Of a stretch of 64,000 nt of DNA, positions 1 through 10,943 are shown one piece after another. A program made the translations under genes and the position numbers. Source of the DNA: Aristolochia californica (lineage: Eukaryota; Streptophyta; Magnoliopsida; Piperales; Aristolochiaceae); NCBI GenBank assembly GCA_029961685.1, contig JARWKL010000005.1, positions 6,268,501-6,332,500 of the forward strand, given 5' to 3'. Under the pieces are notes generated by a model. That model made no database searches, was not told the origin of the DNA, and saw only the letters and a list, made by a program, of their open reading frames with translations. Numbering within the stretch: position 1 is the first letter of the stretch; each line of letters begins with the position of its first letter.

Positions 1-1121
1 TACGCTTCCACCGGCACCAGATCTGAATTTCCAAACGTGAAACAGAAGATCCTATCGGAGACCCTGTACAGTAATCTCTCTCCCGATATTGATATCTCCG
101 CCCCTCTGAACATCAGCACCACTTCCGGTACGTTATTCACGGAGGTCTCTGAAATCGAGCCGCTGAAGCAGAGATCAAGAGCGCCTTCGAACACAAACCC
201 AGGAAGAACTTTTAAAAACCCTCTGCTTTGCTCTACGAACTCGTTTCTCAGAGCTGTGTAAGCTGGACCCAACAGGAATGTGAACTGGGTTCCCGAATCT
301 ACCATCGTCTGGCCTGCTCCTGTGTGGTCCGGCACGAACACCGACTTTGGCAGCGGTAACAGCTTCTCCTTCACGCGAATTCCGACCAGCTGCACCGAAT
401 ATGCTACCCTGTCGAAGTAGGGCAATGGCAGCGACATCTGAATCAGAGGCGTATAATTTAGCGGTGCAAGCCATGGAAAACTCGAGTTGCCGAAAACCAG
501 AACGCCCGAAAAATCGTGACTCGATATGCAGTAGGAGAATTTAGGGAAACGCGTCTGGGAGACGAAGGACGAGGAGCCCCTGTTCATGCCCAAGAGACCT
601 GCGCTCTTGGAGTCTTCTTCCGGATGTGAGCTAAAAGTTGAATCCATGCAACCGAAAACTGTACCTGGCATATGTGTGCCTCCGATACGAAACGTTTCGG
701 TAGCGAGAGTTCCTTCGGAAGTAGAAGCGTCGGCATAAGAGAGTTGTACGTGACAGAGATTATCAGGCGCGCATGAGGCAGGAATCGGGAAGTCGCGCGT
801 CTTCGTTTTGCAGATTTGGGAAGAACAAGGAATCCTTGAGTAAGTAGAAGAGAGAGAAGGGTCAAAGGAAGCTGTAAAACTTTTACCGCAGCGAACCCAG
901 GAGAGCTCGCTACCGGTGTCAAAAACCAAAGAAACTTTCCGTGGAGGTGTCCCGACGGCGAGCGAGACGGTGAGAGAGACATTGTAGCGGATGAGAAGGC
1001 TGTTGCGAGGAGAACCCAACTGGATCTTTTCGGTTCTGAGGGGCAGAACGAGGGATTGCGAAGACACGGAGGTCGCTTTCAGAAGAAGACAAAACAGAAG
1101 AAGAGGGAGAACTGAAGCCAT
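1..1121 (-). CDS. PCS1: PCS1-like aspartic protease, 3' part cut by window edge
   Basis: Pepsin-family (A1B, nepenthesin-like) plant aspartic endopeptidase, seen as one reading frame from an ATG at 1121 to the left edge with no stop and no intron. About 374 residues are present; family members are around 450, so roughly 80 C-terminal residues are missing. Residues 1-20 form a hydrophobic secretory signal. The first catalytic motif is DTGSELSW (Asp68), followed by the cysteine-bearing nepenthesin insert with a SYAD flap-like motif; the second catalytic motif is VDSGTQFTFL (Asp about 275). The stretch PKFSYCIS and the DSGTQFTFL context are typical of the PROMOTION OF CELL SURVIVAL 1 group, which in Arabidopsis restrains cell death in gametophytes and embryos. 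Function here is inferred from family membership. A TATA-like TTTAAATA lies near 1342-1349, rather far upstream. Confidence 0.9.
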   Translation of the reverse strand, partial: MASVLPLLLFCLLLKATSVSSQSLVLPLRTEKIQLGSPRNSLLIRYNVSLTVSLAVGTPPRKVSLVFDTGSELSWVRCGKSFTASFDPSLSSTYSRIPCSSQICKTKTRDFPIPASCAPDNLCHVQLSYADASTSEGTLATETFRIGGTHMPGTVFGCMDSTFSSHPEEDSKSAGLLGMNRGSSSFVSQTRFPKFSYCISSHDFSGVLVFGNSSFPWLAPLNYTPLIQMSLPLPYFDRVAYSVQLVGIRVKEKLLPLPKSVFVPDHTGAGQTMVDSGTQFTFLLGPAYTALRNEFVEQSRGFLKVLPGFVFEGALDLCFSGSISETSVNNVPEVVLMFRGAEISISGERLLYRVSDRIFCFTFGNSDLVPVEA

Positions 1122-2580
1122 GGGAAGGCAAGACGTGGGATTGCGAGAATTGTTTAGCGGAAGAGAGAGGCAGCCTGTGAAGATGAAACGGAAAAAAAAC
1201 GGAAATTTGAAATTAAAAAATTCCCAAACTGGAAGGATGGAGAGGTGGGGTTTGCTGCTGCAAGTCTGAGATTTGGAGCTCAATCCTGTAGACTCTTCCT
1301 AATTCATACTGTTCTTTTACCGTTTCCAAATATCGTAATGAGTATTTAAACGAAAAAGGAGGCTTAAAAGATCACTTTCCAGTCAACTCGTCTCCATAGC
1401 AACGGCGAATCTCGCACTGGTTAAACAAGCGACCGGAGTGCTTCACTTTTCAAAGTTCTAACAACTGCTTCAGTCACTCCTCATTAGTCAATGAAAATGC
1501 TACTTTTTAACAATTAACGAGTAGATATTCATTGGAGGCGAAGTTCAAAGCAGATTTAAGGAGCCCTCTAAGAGATAATTGATGAATGGCACATGCGCCC
1601 ACTGAACACCGACGCAACTTTTTATCTCAACCGAATGTTTAGTTCCAGTCGATCTGATGGTGGGAGTTTCAGAGAATTAATGAGAAAAAAAATGGGCTTT
1701 TAAAGGATGAACATGCAATCTAAGAAAATAATTTCGAGTGAGGTAGTAATAGCAGAAAGCTTCGTTATTATTGCCAGAAACGGGAAACCAGAGTTGGTAC
1801 CGCGCTGAATGGTTAAAGAGTTAAAAGGCGATGAATTAAGGCAATTCTAATTAGGTCATCGCCGCGTTCTTCAACGTTCTTCGCTATTATATGCGCATAG
1901 ACTTTGGAGGTTGAAGAAGGAGATCTACTTGGTCGCACTTGAGACAAACCTTTAGATCTTCCACAGCGTTGCTGGGTTCTAAGAAGAAAGACCATGAAAG
2001 CTGAAAGCTCCAGTAAGCTCGATGGTGGCGTCAAACTGATGCTCGCTCCTCACCGACACTCTGTTATCTTTCTTACTTTTCCTCCAAAGAAGAGCAAGAA
2101 TCAAAGAATCGAGAGTCATGGCCTGTTTGTCTGATCGTTGGGACATGACTAGCCCATCCTCACCGATCTGTCTCTTCAGACTGAATGAGGGCCCTAAGCT
2201 TTGAACTGTGTCACCTAAAACACTGTCTTGGGGGTCCATCCTTTTACGAGTAAATGACATAACCATGTTACCCTGCCCGGAGAAGATGGCTTCTTCAGCA
2301 ATGGGTTCCACCGGAAAGAGTATATTTTTAATCTTAGATATTGGTCTATTGCCTTGAAGATGCTATACAGGTATATTTGATAATTGGACAATAATTAATA
2401 ATTTTTTTTTGAAAAATTTGATTTGGATAAGTATTAATTTTTAACAAAGTTGTAAGATACATGTATTGAATTTTTACTTTAGCATAATTTTTTTTATATG
2501 ATTTTTTTATTAAATTTATTTTTTATTTATAAATAAGTTTTAAAAGGGTTCAAAACTTTAAAAATAAATAAGACAAGGAG
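1122..2580. other. PCS1 upstream region, no supported gene
   Basis: This is 5' flanking DNA of the PCS1-like gene. An open frame on the minus strand at 1979-2311 (110 codons) and an overlapping one at 1813-2034 show no domain I recognise, no membrane segment and no clear splice partners, so I do not call them genes. The former could be an exon remnant. DNA beyond about 2330 turns AT-rich towards the Mutator-like element. Confidence 0.4.
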
Positions 2581-2589
2581 ATAAATTTA

Positions 2590-2945
2590 CGGGAATTTCA
2601 CAAAAACAACCATTTAAAATAACTTGTTTTGAAAAACAACGACGTCATCAAAATATTTTCACAAATACCCAACTTTGACCGGTCCACTGCACATGTGTGC
2701 AGTCAAAAGCGACACGTAAGCTTTGACTGCTTATGTGTTGCCATGTTATCACTGCAGTAAACAAAGATCAACACGTCGGCTACCACATCATTAAATTAAA
2801 AAAATGAATAATTTTTTTTAAAAAAATAAAAAAATCAGATACATTTTTTATTACCTAATATCTACAATATTGGACATTTATCTTTGGGAAAAGTAATAAA
2901 TTTTATGTCTTGAAGACAAAAATAGAAAAAACCAAAATTATTAAT
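2590..2945 (+). repeat. Left terminal inverted repeat of Mutator-like element
   Basis: This repeat matches 4105-4476 in reverse. Shared blocks include CACAAAAACAACCATTTAAA, ACCCAACTTTGAC, CACATGTGTGCAGTCAAAAG, GATCAACACGTCGGC, and further in ACATTTTTTATTACCTAATA. Similarity runs nearly the full length with scattered substitutions. Confidence 0.85.
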
Positions 2946-3877
2946 AATTTTGATTACTTAAAAGTAATTTGGTTTGTAAATTAATTATTTGACAAATAAA
3001 ATTTTAAAATTCTACTTAAAATCGTGATAAATCTAATAAAAACTTATAGAAATGAAAATAATATGATTAATCATATTACTATATTAATTAATATTTTATT
3101 AAATTATTTTCAAGCAAGTATTTTTAAACTAAATCATCACTATTTATAAAGAGATGTGTTTTTTTACTTGCATACAAAGAAAAGAATATTTATAAAATGA
3201 AATTTATTGGATAAATAATAAAATGGTAAATTAATAAATATTTACAAAATGTTAATATTTTTATTTATGTTACTTTTTTATAACAGAATAAAATAGTAAA
3301 ATAAATAATTAGTTATAATTACCACCCTTGGCGAATCGAGCGTACAGATTGAAAAGGGTTTAACGAAGTCTATGAAGGTTTAAAAATTGAACAAAACAAC
3401 AGACTGGATTCCGTCGTTTTTAAGGATCAGAAAACGTCGATGCAATAAAACACTATTCATCGATTTGAACTGCCATGACTGATCTCATCACATTTGCAAG
3501 TTAGGCTAGTTAGGTTATTTGAATAAAAAAACAATGCGTTCCATTCAGAAACAGAACCCAATCCACTATTATTCACAAAAAAAATCAATACAGTTATTAA
3601 ACACAGTAATTAGATTCAATTAACAAAAACCCTACTAAATTAGTTTCTGAAATTCAAATTCGGGTTTGGAGGGTGAGTAGAGCTTCGGTTTTGAGAGAAG
3701 AGGCGGCGAGAAAGTGAAATAATAGGGTTCGGTTTTGAGAGAGAGGGCGACGAAGAGATGAAATGATAGTTTTCAATTTTTAGAAAGGGGCGGCGAGAGG
3801 ATGAACAGAGGGGAGCGGAGAAGAATAATGAGAGATGAGGATGAGAAGAAGTCTGGGTTGAGACAAAGAGAGAGCCG

Positions 3878-3879
<2 letters not shown>

Positions 3880-3924
<45 letters not shown>
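3880..3924 (+). repeat. Homopolymer run of 45 G
   Basis: An uninterrupted G run inside the Mutator-like element. It reads as polyproline on the other strand, which is not evidence of coding. Such runs form quadruplexes and are commonly mis-sized by sequencing, so the exact length is uncertain. Confidence 0.9.
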
Positions 3925-3925
<1 letters not shown>

Positions 3926-4104
3926 CGAGCGCTAGGTTGAGCGGCAGCAGCAGGAGAGAGAGCAGCAACAGGGGAGCGGCCAAGGCCGAGCGGCGGCAGT
4001 GGCTAGAGGAGAAGTGAGGAGAAAGATCGAGGAAGAGAAATTTTTGAGAAAAAAACATACAAGTGAGGGCTTACGTGGCACGATATGACAAGGCAAAATA
4101 ATTG

Positions 4105-4476
4105 AATTTTGGTTTTTTCTATTTTTAGCTTCGAGACATAAAATTTATTACTTTCCCCAAAGATAAATGTGCAATATTGTAGATATTAGGTAATAAAAAA
4201 TGTATCTGATTTTTTTATTTTTTTATTTTTTTATTGAATGACGTGGCAGCTTATGTGGTAGATGACGTGGAAAATAATGATGTGGCAGCCGACGTGTTGA
4301 TCTATGTTTATTGCACTAATGATGTGGTGACACATAAGTAGTCAAAGCTTATGTGTCGCTTTTGACTGCACACATGTGCAGTGGACCTGTCAAAGTTGGG
4401 TATTTGTGAAAATATTTTGATGATGTCGTTTTTTTCAAAATAAGTTATTTTAAATGGTTGTTTTTGTGAAATTCTT
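4105..4476 (-). repeat. Right terminal inverted repeat of Mutator-like element
   Basis: Reverse partner of 2590-2945. It has a few extra copies of an ACGTGGCA/ATGTGGCA motif (about 4240-4300), which suggests local slippage since insertion. Confidence 0.85.
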
Positions 4477-4939
4477 TAAATTTAATGAAACATATAATCA
4501 AATAGAGCTCTTGAAGTCGTTCTTAAATTTAACAATAATATTTTTGTATCAAATCGTTTTAATTTTATGGTTTACCTCCTTCTAAAACTTTTTCGGCTCT
4601 GCCGTCGTGAGCCTTGACTATAAACTCCCATACTCATATTCTCACTACTTGACAAAAAAATATATTGTTAATTTGGATAGGGTTTTAATAATTTCTTTAG
4701 AATAAGTCTAGTTAACATTGGATGCATTTAATTTCTTTTCTTATAAAATTCACTAATTGACAAGAATGCTATTTATTCTATTATTTAAAATAATATTATT
4801 ATCTCTACTATCATTAGAAATTAAAATCCAAAAATAGACAAGAAACAATGAGAATAAATAAATTACAAATAAAAATATTTTAATAATTTAATAATTTAAT
4901 TTAAGGAGCATTTATTTAGATTAACTCACATACATAACC

Positions 4940-4942
<3 letters not shown>

Positions 4943-4989
<47 letters not shown>
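4943..4989 (+). repeat. (TC)n microsatellite with TA tail
   Basis: About 23 TC units followed by TATACATATATATATA. It sits in AT-rich DNA between 4485 and 5080, where I see no gene. Confidence 0.95.
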
Positions 4990-4992
<3 letters not shown>

Positions 4993-5320
4993 CATATATA
5001 TATATAATTTTTTTTTCATTTTGGTTTTTGTGTCACAAAACAGCCCAACCAAGAACTTCACAAGACTGGCCTAGTCACCAGTAGGGGTGGCATTGAGCCG
5101 AGCCGAGCCGAGCCCGAACCTGCCTATGTTTGAGCTGAGTTTGATTTAAATATTTCGAACTCGAGCTCGAGCCCAATAATTTTAACCGAGTACGAGCCGA
5201 GCTCAAGTTTCAACATTCATTTAAAAATTTTCAAATACATTTAAAACTTTTCAAAAAATACATGTCAAATAAATTGTATATAAAATTATGCATACATTAT
5301 ACACAAAATTGGGCATACAT

Positions 5321-5390
5321 TTTACATAAAATTAGGCATGACCTCTACATAAAATTGGGCATGACCTCTACTTAAAATTGGGCATAAGAG
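5321..5390 (+). repeat. Short tandem repeat, about 26 bp, near three copies
   Basis: The unit ACATAAAATTGGGCATGACC recurs with small changes. Confidence 0.7.
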
Positions 5391-6395
5391 TGGTATCAAG
5401 TCCAGCTGAGTCCAAACTTTTCTATGTTCGAGCCAAGCTTGATTTAAATATTTCGAACTCGAGCTCGAGCCGATCCTAACCTCAAACCTAAAATTGTAAT
5501 CGAGCCCAAGCCTAATAATTTTAACCAAGTTCGAGTTCGAGCTCGAGCTATAGCCGAGTCAAGCTTAACCTACATGTAATACTCTAGATAAAATATATGT
5601 CAAATAAATTATATATAAAATTATGCATACATTTTTAAAAAAGAATGATAGGGAGGTTTAGGATTGAATCTCGATAATGGATTAAAACGCACCAATATTA
5701 ATATTTTTTACCCCAAATATTGTTTAGTTTATTTTTTAATTTTTTAATTTGGCCATAAATTTACTATGACCTCCTTAGTGCCCCTGGTTGAAAATTTATA
5801 TTCTAGGAAAACTAAAAATGTTTCCCTATGTTACATATTTCCAAAAAGTCCTTTAAATAAAATCATATTACTATTAGTCACTTACTAGAAAATTACAAGA
5901 AATATTTTAAAATTTTCTTAGGAAAGTTAAATGGACCTCTTATTGCCTCTTTTAGGAAAATAAATAAAAATTAATAATCAATCTAATATATTACTATACT
6001 TATTGATAAATTTTTAATCAAATAAAATGTCAAACACAAAATTGCTATGGAAATTGCCTCATGCTAGAAGTATTACAACATCAACTGTCAAATACATATT
6101 CGAAAATTTTCTATACGGTTTTCTAGCCCATCTTGACAGGAAAATCTTACTTAGAATTTTCAATTAAAAAAATGTTTCCAAAAAACATGATGCACTAATA
6201 GTCCCTAGAAACGTATTTCTACTAAAAATGTACTTACAACAAAAAAAAACCACTAATAGCCCCTAGAAATGTATTTCTACTAAAATATCTTTTCAATTTC
6301 TTCAAGAGCCATGAGGAAGGGACAACTGGAGTTTAAGAAAGAGCTTTTTTTTTCACTTTCTTATGATCTCGTATGTACGAAATCGTCTTCACACA

Positions 6396-6398
<3 letters not shown>

Positions 6399-6426
<28 letters not shown>
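6399..6426 (+). repeat. Homopolymer run of 28 G
   Basis: Uninterrupted G run followed by TTGGCGACGG. Confidence 0.9.
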
Positions 6427-6538
6427 TTGGCGACGGAAACACAGGTGAAGGCAGATGAGGGGAGGAAGAAATCGAAAGAAAAAATGGAAACAAGAGGCGA
6501 AGGTGGCCGGCGAGCAACTATCGACGGCGACAACAGGT

Positions 6539-6557
6539 CCCCCCCCCCCCCCCCCCC
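6539..6557 (+). repeat. Homopolymer run of 19 C
   Basis: C run 112 bp after the 28-G run. The two can pair as a G/C hairpin. Between them is GC-richer, purine-rich DNA similar in style to the core of the 2590-4476 element. Confidence 0.9.
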
Positions 6558-6792
6558 TCCTCGCTCTCTCTTTCCTACTCCCACTCCCGAGTCCCCGACT
6601 CTCAAGCCCATTAATGAGCCAGTTCGCAATCTTTCGAACCGAATCATGACTCGGTCAAGCTCGGCTCATTAGCACAAACAAGCTTTATCTGGATCTTGAA
6701 CTTGGTTCGAGATCCAAGTATACTGAAACGAATCGAGCTAGAACCGAGCCAAGCACGAGCCACTCACGAACCAACTTGGTTCGAAGCTACCC

Positions 6793-7452
6793 ATATGGGC
6801 GGATTCCAAAATTTTAGGTTTTATAAATTAATACTGCAACATTGTAAAGTATGTCTTGAATTGGGGACATGTTTTTAAAAACGTGAACTTATCTCATAAA
6901 CTAGACCTAGAAACCCATCTCATCAAAAACCCACAACGGGGTTTGAAAATTCAACTCATCTCTACCTCATTTCCTCAGTCCTTAACTCTGTCCGTATACC
7001 CATTTGACTCATGACTTGTTCAATCTTTTTAATGGTTTTATTTGAAATTATTATTTATAAATAAACTTTGTGGATCAGATTTTGACAGATATATTTTTTT
7101 TTCTTCCCCTAAATTACCTGCACAAATTTTATCTATCACGTTGTTCCCCGCCTATGAGCTAAAAGGAATTAAACCTCATCCTTTGGAAATTTTCGAACGG
7201 GTGAGCTCTTGTTCATAGTTTAACTTGACCTAATGCCTACCCCTACTAAATTCTACTTTGGACTTGACTTCTCTTAGAATGAAAAGATTGATGGATAACA
7301 TAAAAAATATCAGGCGTAGAGGAATAGTTGAACATATTGATGCTTGATCTGAGGTCTACCATGAAAAACTTCTTAATCTCCTTCATATTAAGTCTTCTAC
7401 TGAAAAAAAAGTTTACCGATCAAGTTATTCCCTACCTAGTGGGGAAGTAATA
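6793..7452. other. AT-rich intergenic stretch
   Basis: No gene seen. It contains ACCCAT/CTACCT motifs as found in hAT-type repeats and ends at the left LTR of the next element. Confidence 0.4.
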
Positions 7453-7834
7453 TGTTGGAAGATGGGTTCAAGCCCACATGCCCAAAGAAGGCCCACACGT
7501 CCAAGCGCGTTAAAAGATGGGCTCAAGCCCACACGACCTAGGAAGACTCACACATCCAAGAAAGGTGGAAGATGGGCTTAAGCCCACAAACCAAGGAGAA
7601 GGCACACAAGTAGTTGCATAATGGTAAATAAAGAGTCATCTCATAAAGATGACACTGATATAATTAGTTTTAGGGGCATAATTATAATATTATAGTTTTA
7701 CTCATTTATAAATAGAGTTTTAGGGAGAGGGGTTGGACACAAGTTCATAACCTCTTTTTTCCTCCTCTTTTCTCCCCAACATGTCGTCTCTCCTTTTCTC
7801 CATGAGCTAATCTATGGAGTTCTTATAATCAACA
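7453..7834 (+). repeat. Family A left LTR (382 bp)
   Basis: It starts TGTTGGAAGATGGG and ends AATCAACA. U3 carries three imperfect GATGGGCTCAAGCCCACA units. The promoter TATA box is TATAAATAG at 7707-7715. The right LTR starts TATTGG instead of TGTTGG. Confidence 0.9.
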
Positions 7835-8468
7835 TGGTATTAGAGCATTGATTTTCAGGATTCACAAGTATCCTTTTTAGGATTCCAGAAACCCATTTTT
7901 TTATTTTGCTCATATTGTTACTTCGGCTTCTCTGGTTGATTACATGCCATGTCGTGGCTTCTATCTAAAGAGTCCCCAAGTGCTCGGGTCATGAATTTTT
8001 CTATGTGGGAAACAATGGAAGCTTTGGACAGTAGGCATGTTGGTTTGTGGTAGAATCTCTCCTAATACTTGAAGAACAAGTCGAGCAGATGGAATGTTGT
8101 TGATGAGTTCAAGTTGTTGGCAATATGGAGAGATCGGGAAACAACAAACACGTTATCATGGTAAGGATAGGGTATGACACCTAAAGCCTTTATTTTATTA
8201 TATATGAGCTTCATCTAGGAGCAATCTTTGTAAAGAGAATCAATGATCATAGAGTCATTTCATGTGTCTCTGGTGAATGATGAAGAAGGCTTCATCCATG
8301 CTTTTAAATCTCTATAGCGAGGGTGGAATTGGCACCTACGCTTTGATCAACAAAGACCCATAAATGATCACCAAAAGAATCAACTCTGTGAAGCTCCACG
8401 CCGCCATTCTTTTCTCCCCCCTCACTCATAGAAATAGAGGAGACGAGTAGCAAAAGTTTTCCTCTGCA

Positions 8469-8906
8469 TTGCCCTTAATGGATGATCCATCTCCTTGTTG
8501 GAAGCTTATGTTCGAAAGTTACCCAACCTATTTTTTTTTTGTCTATAACTTGCTCTGTAATTTGGTATACAAAGAGACATCCTCGTTGAATTGGAAAGTT
8601 TTCGTTAATCTCCTTGATCATTGCCGCTTTATTTCATGTCGCCTAGTTGTAACTCACTTTGTCTGCTCAGTTGGAGCTTGGTTGGTAAATTGTGGTTGGT
8701 TTGATCCAACCTATCTGTTCTCTACTCAATCAAGGAAGTTGTTGTTTTTGAAAATTTCTTTGGCTGTCTCCTTTGTTGGCATGAGAAATTTTCAGTTGAA
8801 AGTTGTCATTACTGTTGTCCATTCCATCCCGATGTTGTGTTGCAGTCTTTCAGAAGTTTTGTTCATCTCCCTCGCTGGCTCTCGTCCTCTTATTGTGGAA
8901 GATTGA
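8469..8906 (+). other. Unrecognised 145-codon open frame inside family A element
   Basis: This is the longest open frame in the element. It has hydrophobic, cysteine-containing segments but no motif I can place, and no initiation or splice context that would argue for a gene. It may be a chance frame or a captured fragment. Confidence 0.2.
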
Positions 8907-10126
8907 TTTATTTCAAAAAATTTCTTTGAGATCACTAGTTCGTTAGCTGCCTTTGCTGTTGTCCCACTCTATTTGGAAGCCAGCATCGCGAGGAAGATGA
9001 ACACCGAATTTCTATTCGTTGGTTATTTTCGGAGCACCATCTTGGTTGCCGCTTCGAGAGGACTACGACTCTATTGATTAATCCCACTGAAGTTTAAATT
9101 AATCTTGGCGCTTCAACTCATCTAGCTGCTGCCGAGCAGCACTAGACTCCACCGAGTCCATTATTCTTTCGGTGAGGGGGAGGAAGAAGAAGCTCATTTT
9201 GTATTCAATCAGCCAAGTGACCCGAACCAACGAACCAAGTGAAGTCGGTTCAAGTCAACCTAATTCGGCTCACTTGCTTCCTCCCTCTGTTATATAGGTC
9301 CGGGTCCCGAGTTATATACCGATTTCTCCCTCGACTCGACTATATTGGTCTAATATCTGACTCTGATCGACTAGGTCACTTGCCTCAGTCTAACTCGGTG
9401 CCTTGTCTCCTGCTAGAGTATTATCTTGAATTAATTGACAGCTTCTTACTCGGTCAGTGTATTATCTTATGCACAACCTTCTGATGGATCGCAGTGGATT
9501 ATTTTATGTGTCCTTATTAAGGACTTTCATTATTTGGGCCTAAACCCATTTCAGCTTTTGCTATTGTGTCTCTTTGATTGAGACATTATTATTGAAGGAC
9601 TTCTTGACTGCTGACTGTTGTCAACATTGGTTATTTTGATGAACAAAAAAACACATGGTGGCCCCAACATATCATCTTCCTGTGATTCCCCATTACCTTC
9701 TTATTATCACTTATGAGCAATGCCTATAGACCCACTACCTAAAGAGGATAGGAGTGTACTCGTCATCCAACGTGAGTCAAGTCTAATATTCACCGAAGAG
9801 GTTTTTTTTTACCTGCCCTTAAAAAGTAGGTAGACTTTGTGCCCCACAGTTGGGCTACTTTTCAGCCTTTGAAATTGAGTTGAGAGTATTTCTAACTATG
9901 ACCATATGACTCGAGTATGGAGCTTTGTCATACGAGTAGGAGTGATTTTTTTTCTCTCACCATTAATATGTCAGCTAGGTCTCTTGACAAGAACAAAAAG
10001 ACCACCAACTTGAGGGGGAGAGTTGGAAGATATGTTGGATTGCCATTTTATATGAGAATATCTTATACTCTATTTGTAGTAAGCTAAGCGTTTATGATGT
10101 TCTCTCACCCTTAGCTTGAGGGGGAG

Positions 10127-10514
10127 TATTGGAAGATGGGCTCAAGCCCACACGACCAAGGAAGGGCCACATGTGCAAGTGTGTTAGAATATGGGCTCCA
10201 GCCCACAAGGCCAATGAAGGCCCACACATCCAAGAGAGGTAGAAGATGGGCTCAAGCCCACAGACCAAGGAGTAGGCCCATAAGTGGTGGCATAATGGTA
10301 AATAAAGAGTTATCTCATAAAGATGACATTGATGTATTTAGTTTAAGTTTTAGGGGCATAATTATAATATTATAGTTTTACTCATCTATAAATAGAGCTT
10401 CATGGGGAAGGTTTGGACACAAGTCCATAACCTCTTTCTTCCTCCTCTTTTCTGCCCAACATGTTGTCTCTCCTTTTCTCCATGAGCTAATCCATGGTAT
10501 CCTGAAAATCAACA
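10127..10514 (+). repeat. Family A right LTR (388 bp)
   Basis: Highly similar to 7453-7834 with scattered substitutions and small indels. It ends AAATCAACA. Confidence 0.9.
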
Positions 10515-10681
10515 TAATCATTCACCAGTTGCAAGGTCACCATTTTTAATTTACAAGTAGACATGCAACATGGTACCTTAAAGAGGTCATTGGAAGTTAC
10601 ATTAACCTAGAAGTGACGACAAAGTATAGGATATGCATTCACAATTTCTTCTTAATGCCTCCATTGATGCAAATCATTAAA

Positions 10682-10943
10682 GGCATGTTTGGAAACAACA
10701 TAAAAGAAAAGAAAATGGGAGAAAAAGTTCTTTTTCCGGTGTTTCAAAGAGAAATAAATTATGAGAGAAACTTACTTTCTCTCTTAGTTAATGGACTTTC
10801 CGTAAAAAAATCGTGGAATTTGGAGAGAAAATAAAAGAAAGAGAAATAAGACGTTTCTTTTTAAAAATATTACTATTTTTTTTTTACTTTTCTCTTTCTC
10901 TTCCTCTTTTTTTTTCTCCACTATTTGTGTTCCAAACACGACC
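10682..10943. mobile_element. MITE-like inverted-repeat element
   Basis: The left end GGCATGTTTGGAA and the reversed right end GGTCGTGTTTGGAA form a terminal inverted repeat. The interior is A/G-rich on the left and T/C-rich on the right, giving a long imperfect hairpin. I could not fix a target duplication. The rest of 10515-11487 shows no gene. Confidence 0.55.

Larger units (their letters stand above)
2590..4476. mobile_element. Non-autonomous Mutator-like element with long inverted ends
   Basis: The 1.9-kb unit is bounded by inverted repeats of about 360 bp. The outer ends read CGGGAATTTCAC on the left and, reversed, AAGAATTTCAC on the right. The octamer TAAATTTA directly flanks both sides (2582-2589 and 4477-4484), in keeping with the 8-9 bp target duplications of Mutator-like elements. 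No transposase frame is present. The interior is AT-rich up to about 3650, then purine-rich with GAGAGAGG-type and GGCGGCGAG motifs and a 45-G run. The interior could include captured host DNA, but I cannot name a source. A relative begins at 62970. Confidence 0.8.
5082..6792. mobile_element. hAT-like region with GAGCTCGAGC subterminal repeats
   Basis: The left edge TAGGGGTGGCATT followed by GAGCCGAGCC arrays is typical of plant hAT elements. Two similar blocks at about 5095-5320 and 5400-5635 share TTCGAACTCGAGCTCGAGCC and TCAAATAAATT(G/A)TATATAAAA, so the region carries a tandem duplication of roughly 325 bp. A third GAGCC block at 6600-6790 ends in GAAGCTACCCATA, a possible degraded right end. 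An alternative right end is AATGCCTACCCCTAC at 7232-7246. No transposase frame and no matching 8-bp target duplication was found, so the boundaries are tentative. Confidence 0.45.
7453..10514 (+). mobile_element. Non-autonomous LTR retrotransposon, family A
   Basis: Two direct LTRs (7453-7834 and 10127-10514) enclose about 2.3 kb. The primer-binding site TGGTATTAGAGC (7835-7846) is the Copia-type initiator-Met match, and the polypurine tract GAGGGGGAG (10118-10126) abuts the right LTR. Flanks TAATA and TAATC match at 4 of 5 bases. I recognise no gag or pol in the interior. It has an open frame of 145 codons at 8469-8906 with no known domain, so this looks like a large-retrotransposon-derivative element carrying foreign or eroded sequence. 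A second polypurine-like CTTGAGGGGGAGAGTTGG at about 10012-10029 hints at an older nested end. Confidence 0.85.

Noticed and set aside
584..982. 132-codon frame on the minus strand
   Set aside because: It is a shifted-frame shadow of the PCS1-like aspartic protease, whose real frame runs from 1121 to the edge.
3780..4058. Proline-rich open frame on the minus strand over the G45 run
   Set aside because: The frame is produced by the homopolymer inside a transposon TIR-bounded region; no domain and no conservation signal.
6333..6672. Proline- or glycine-rich frames on both strands
   Set aside because: They come from the G28 and C19 runs in repeat DNA.
7232..7246. AATGCCTACCCCTAC as the right end of the hAT-like element at 5082
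   Set aside because: The ends resemble each other reversed, but no matching 8-bp flanks exist and intervening DNA holds another candidate end at about 6792; left unresolved.
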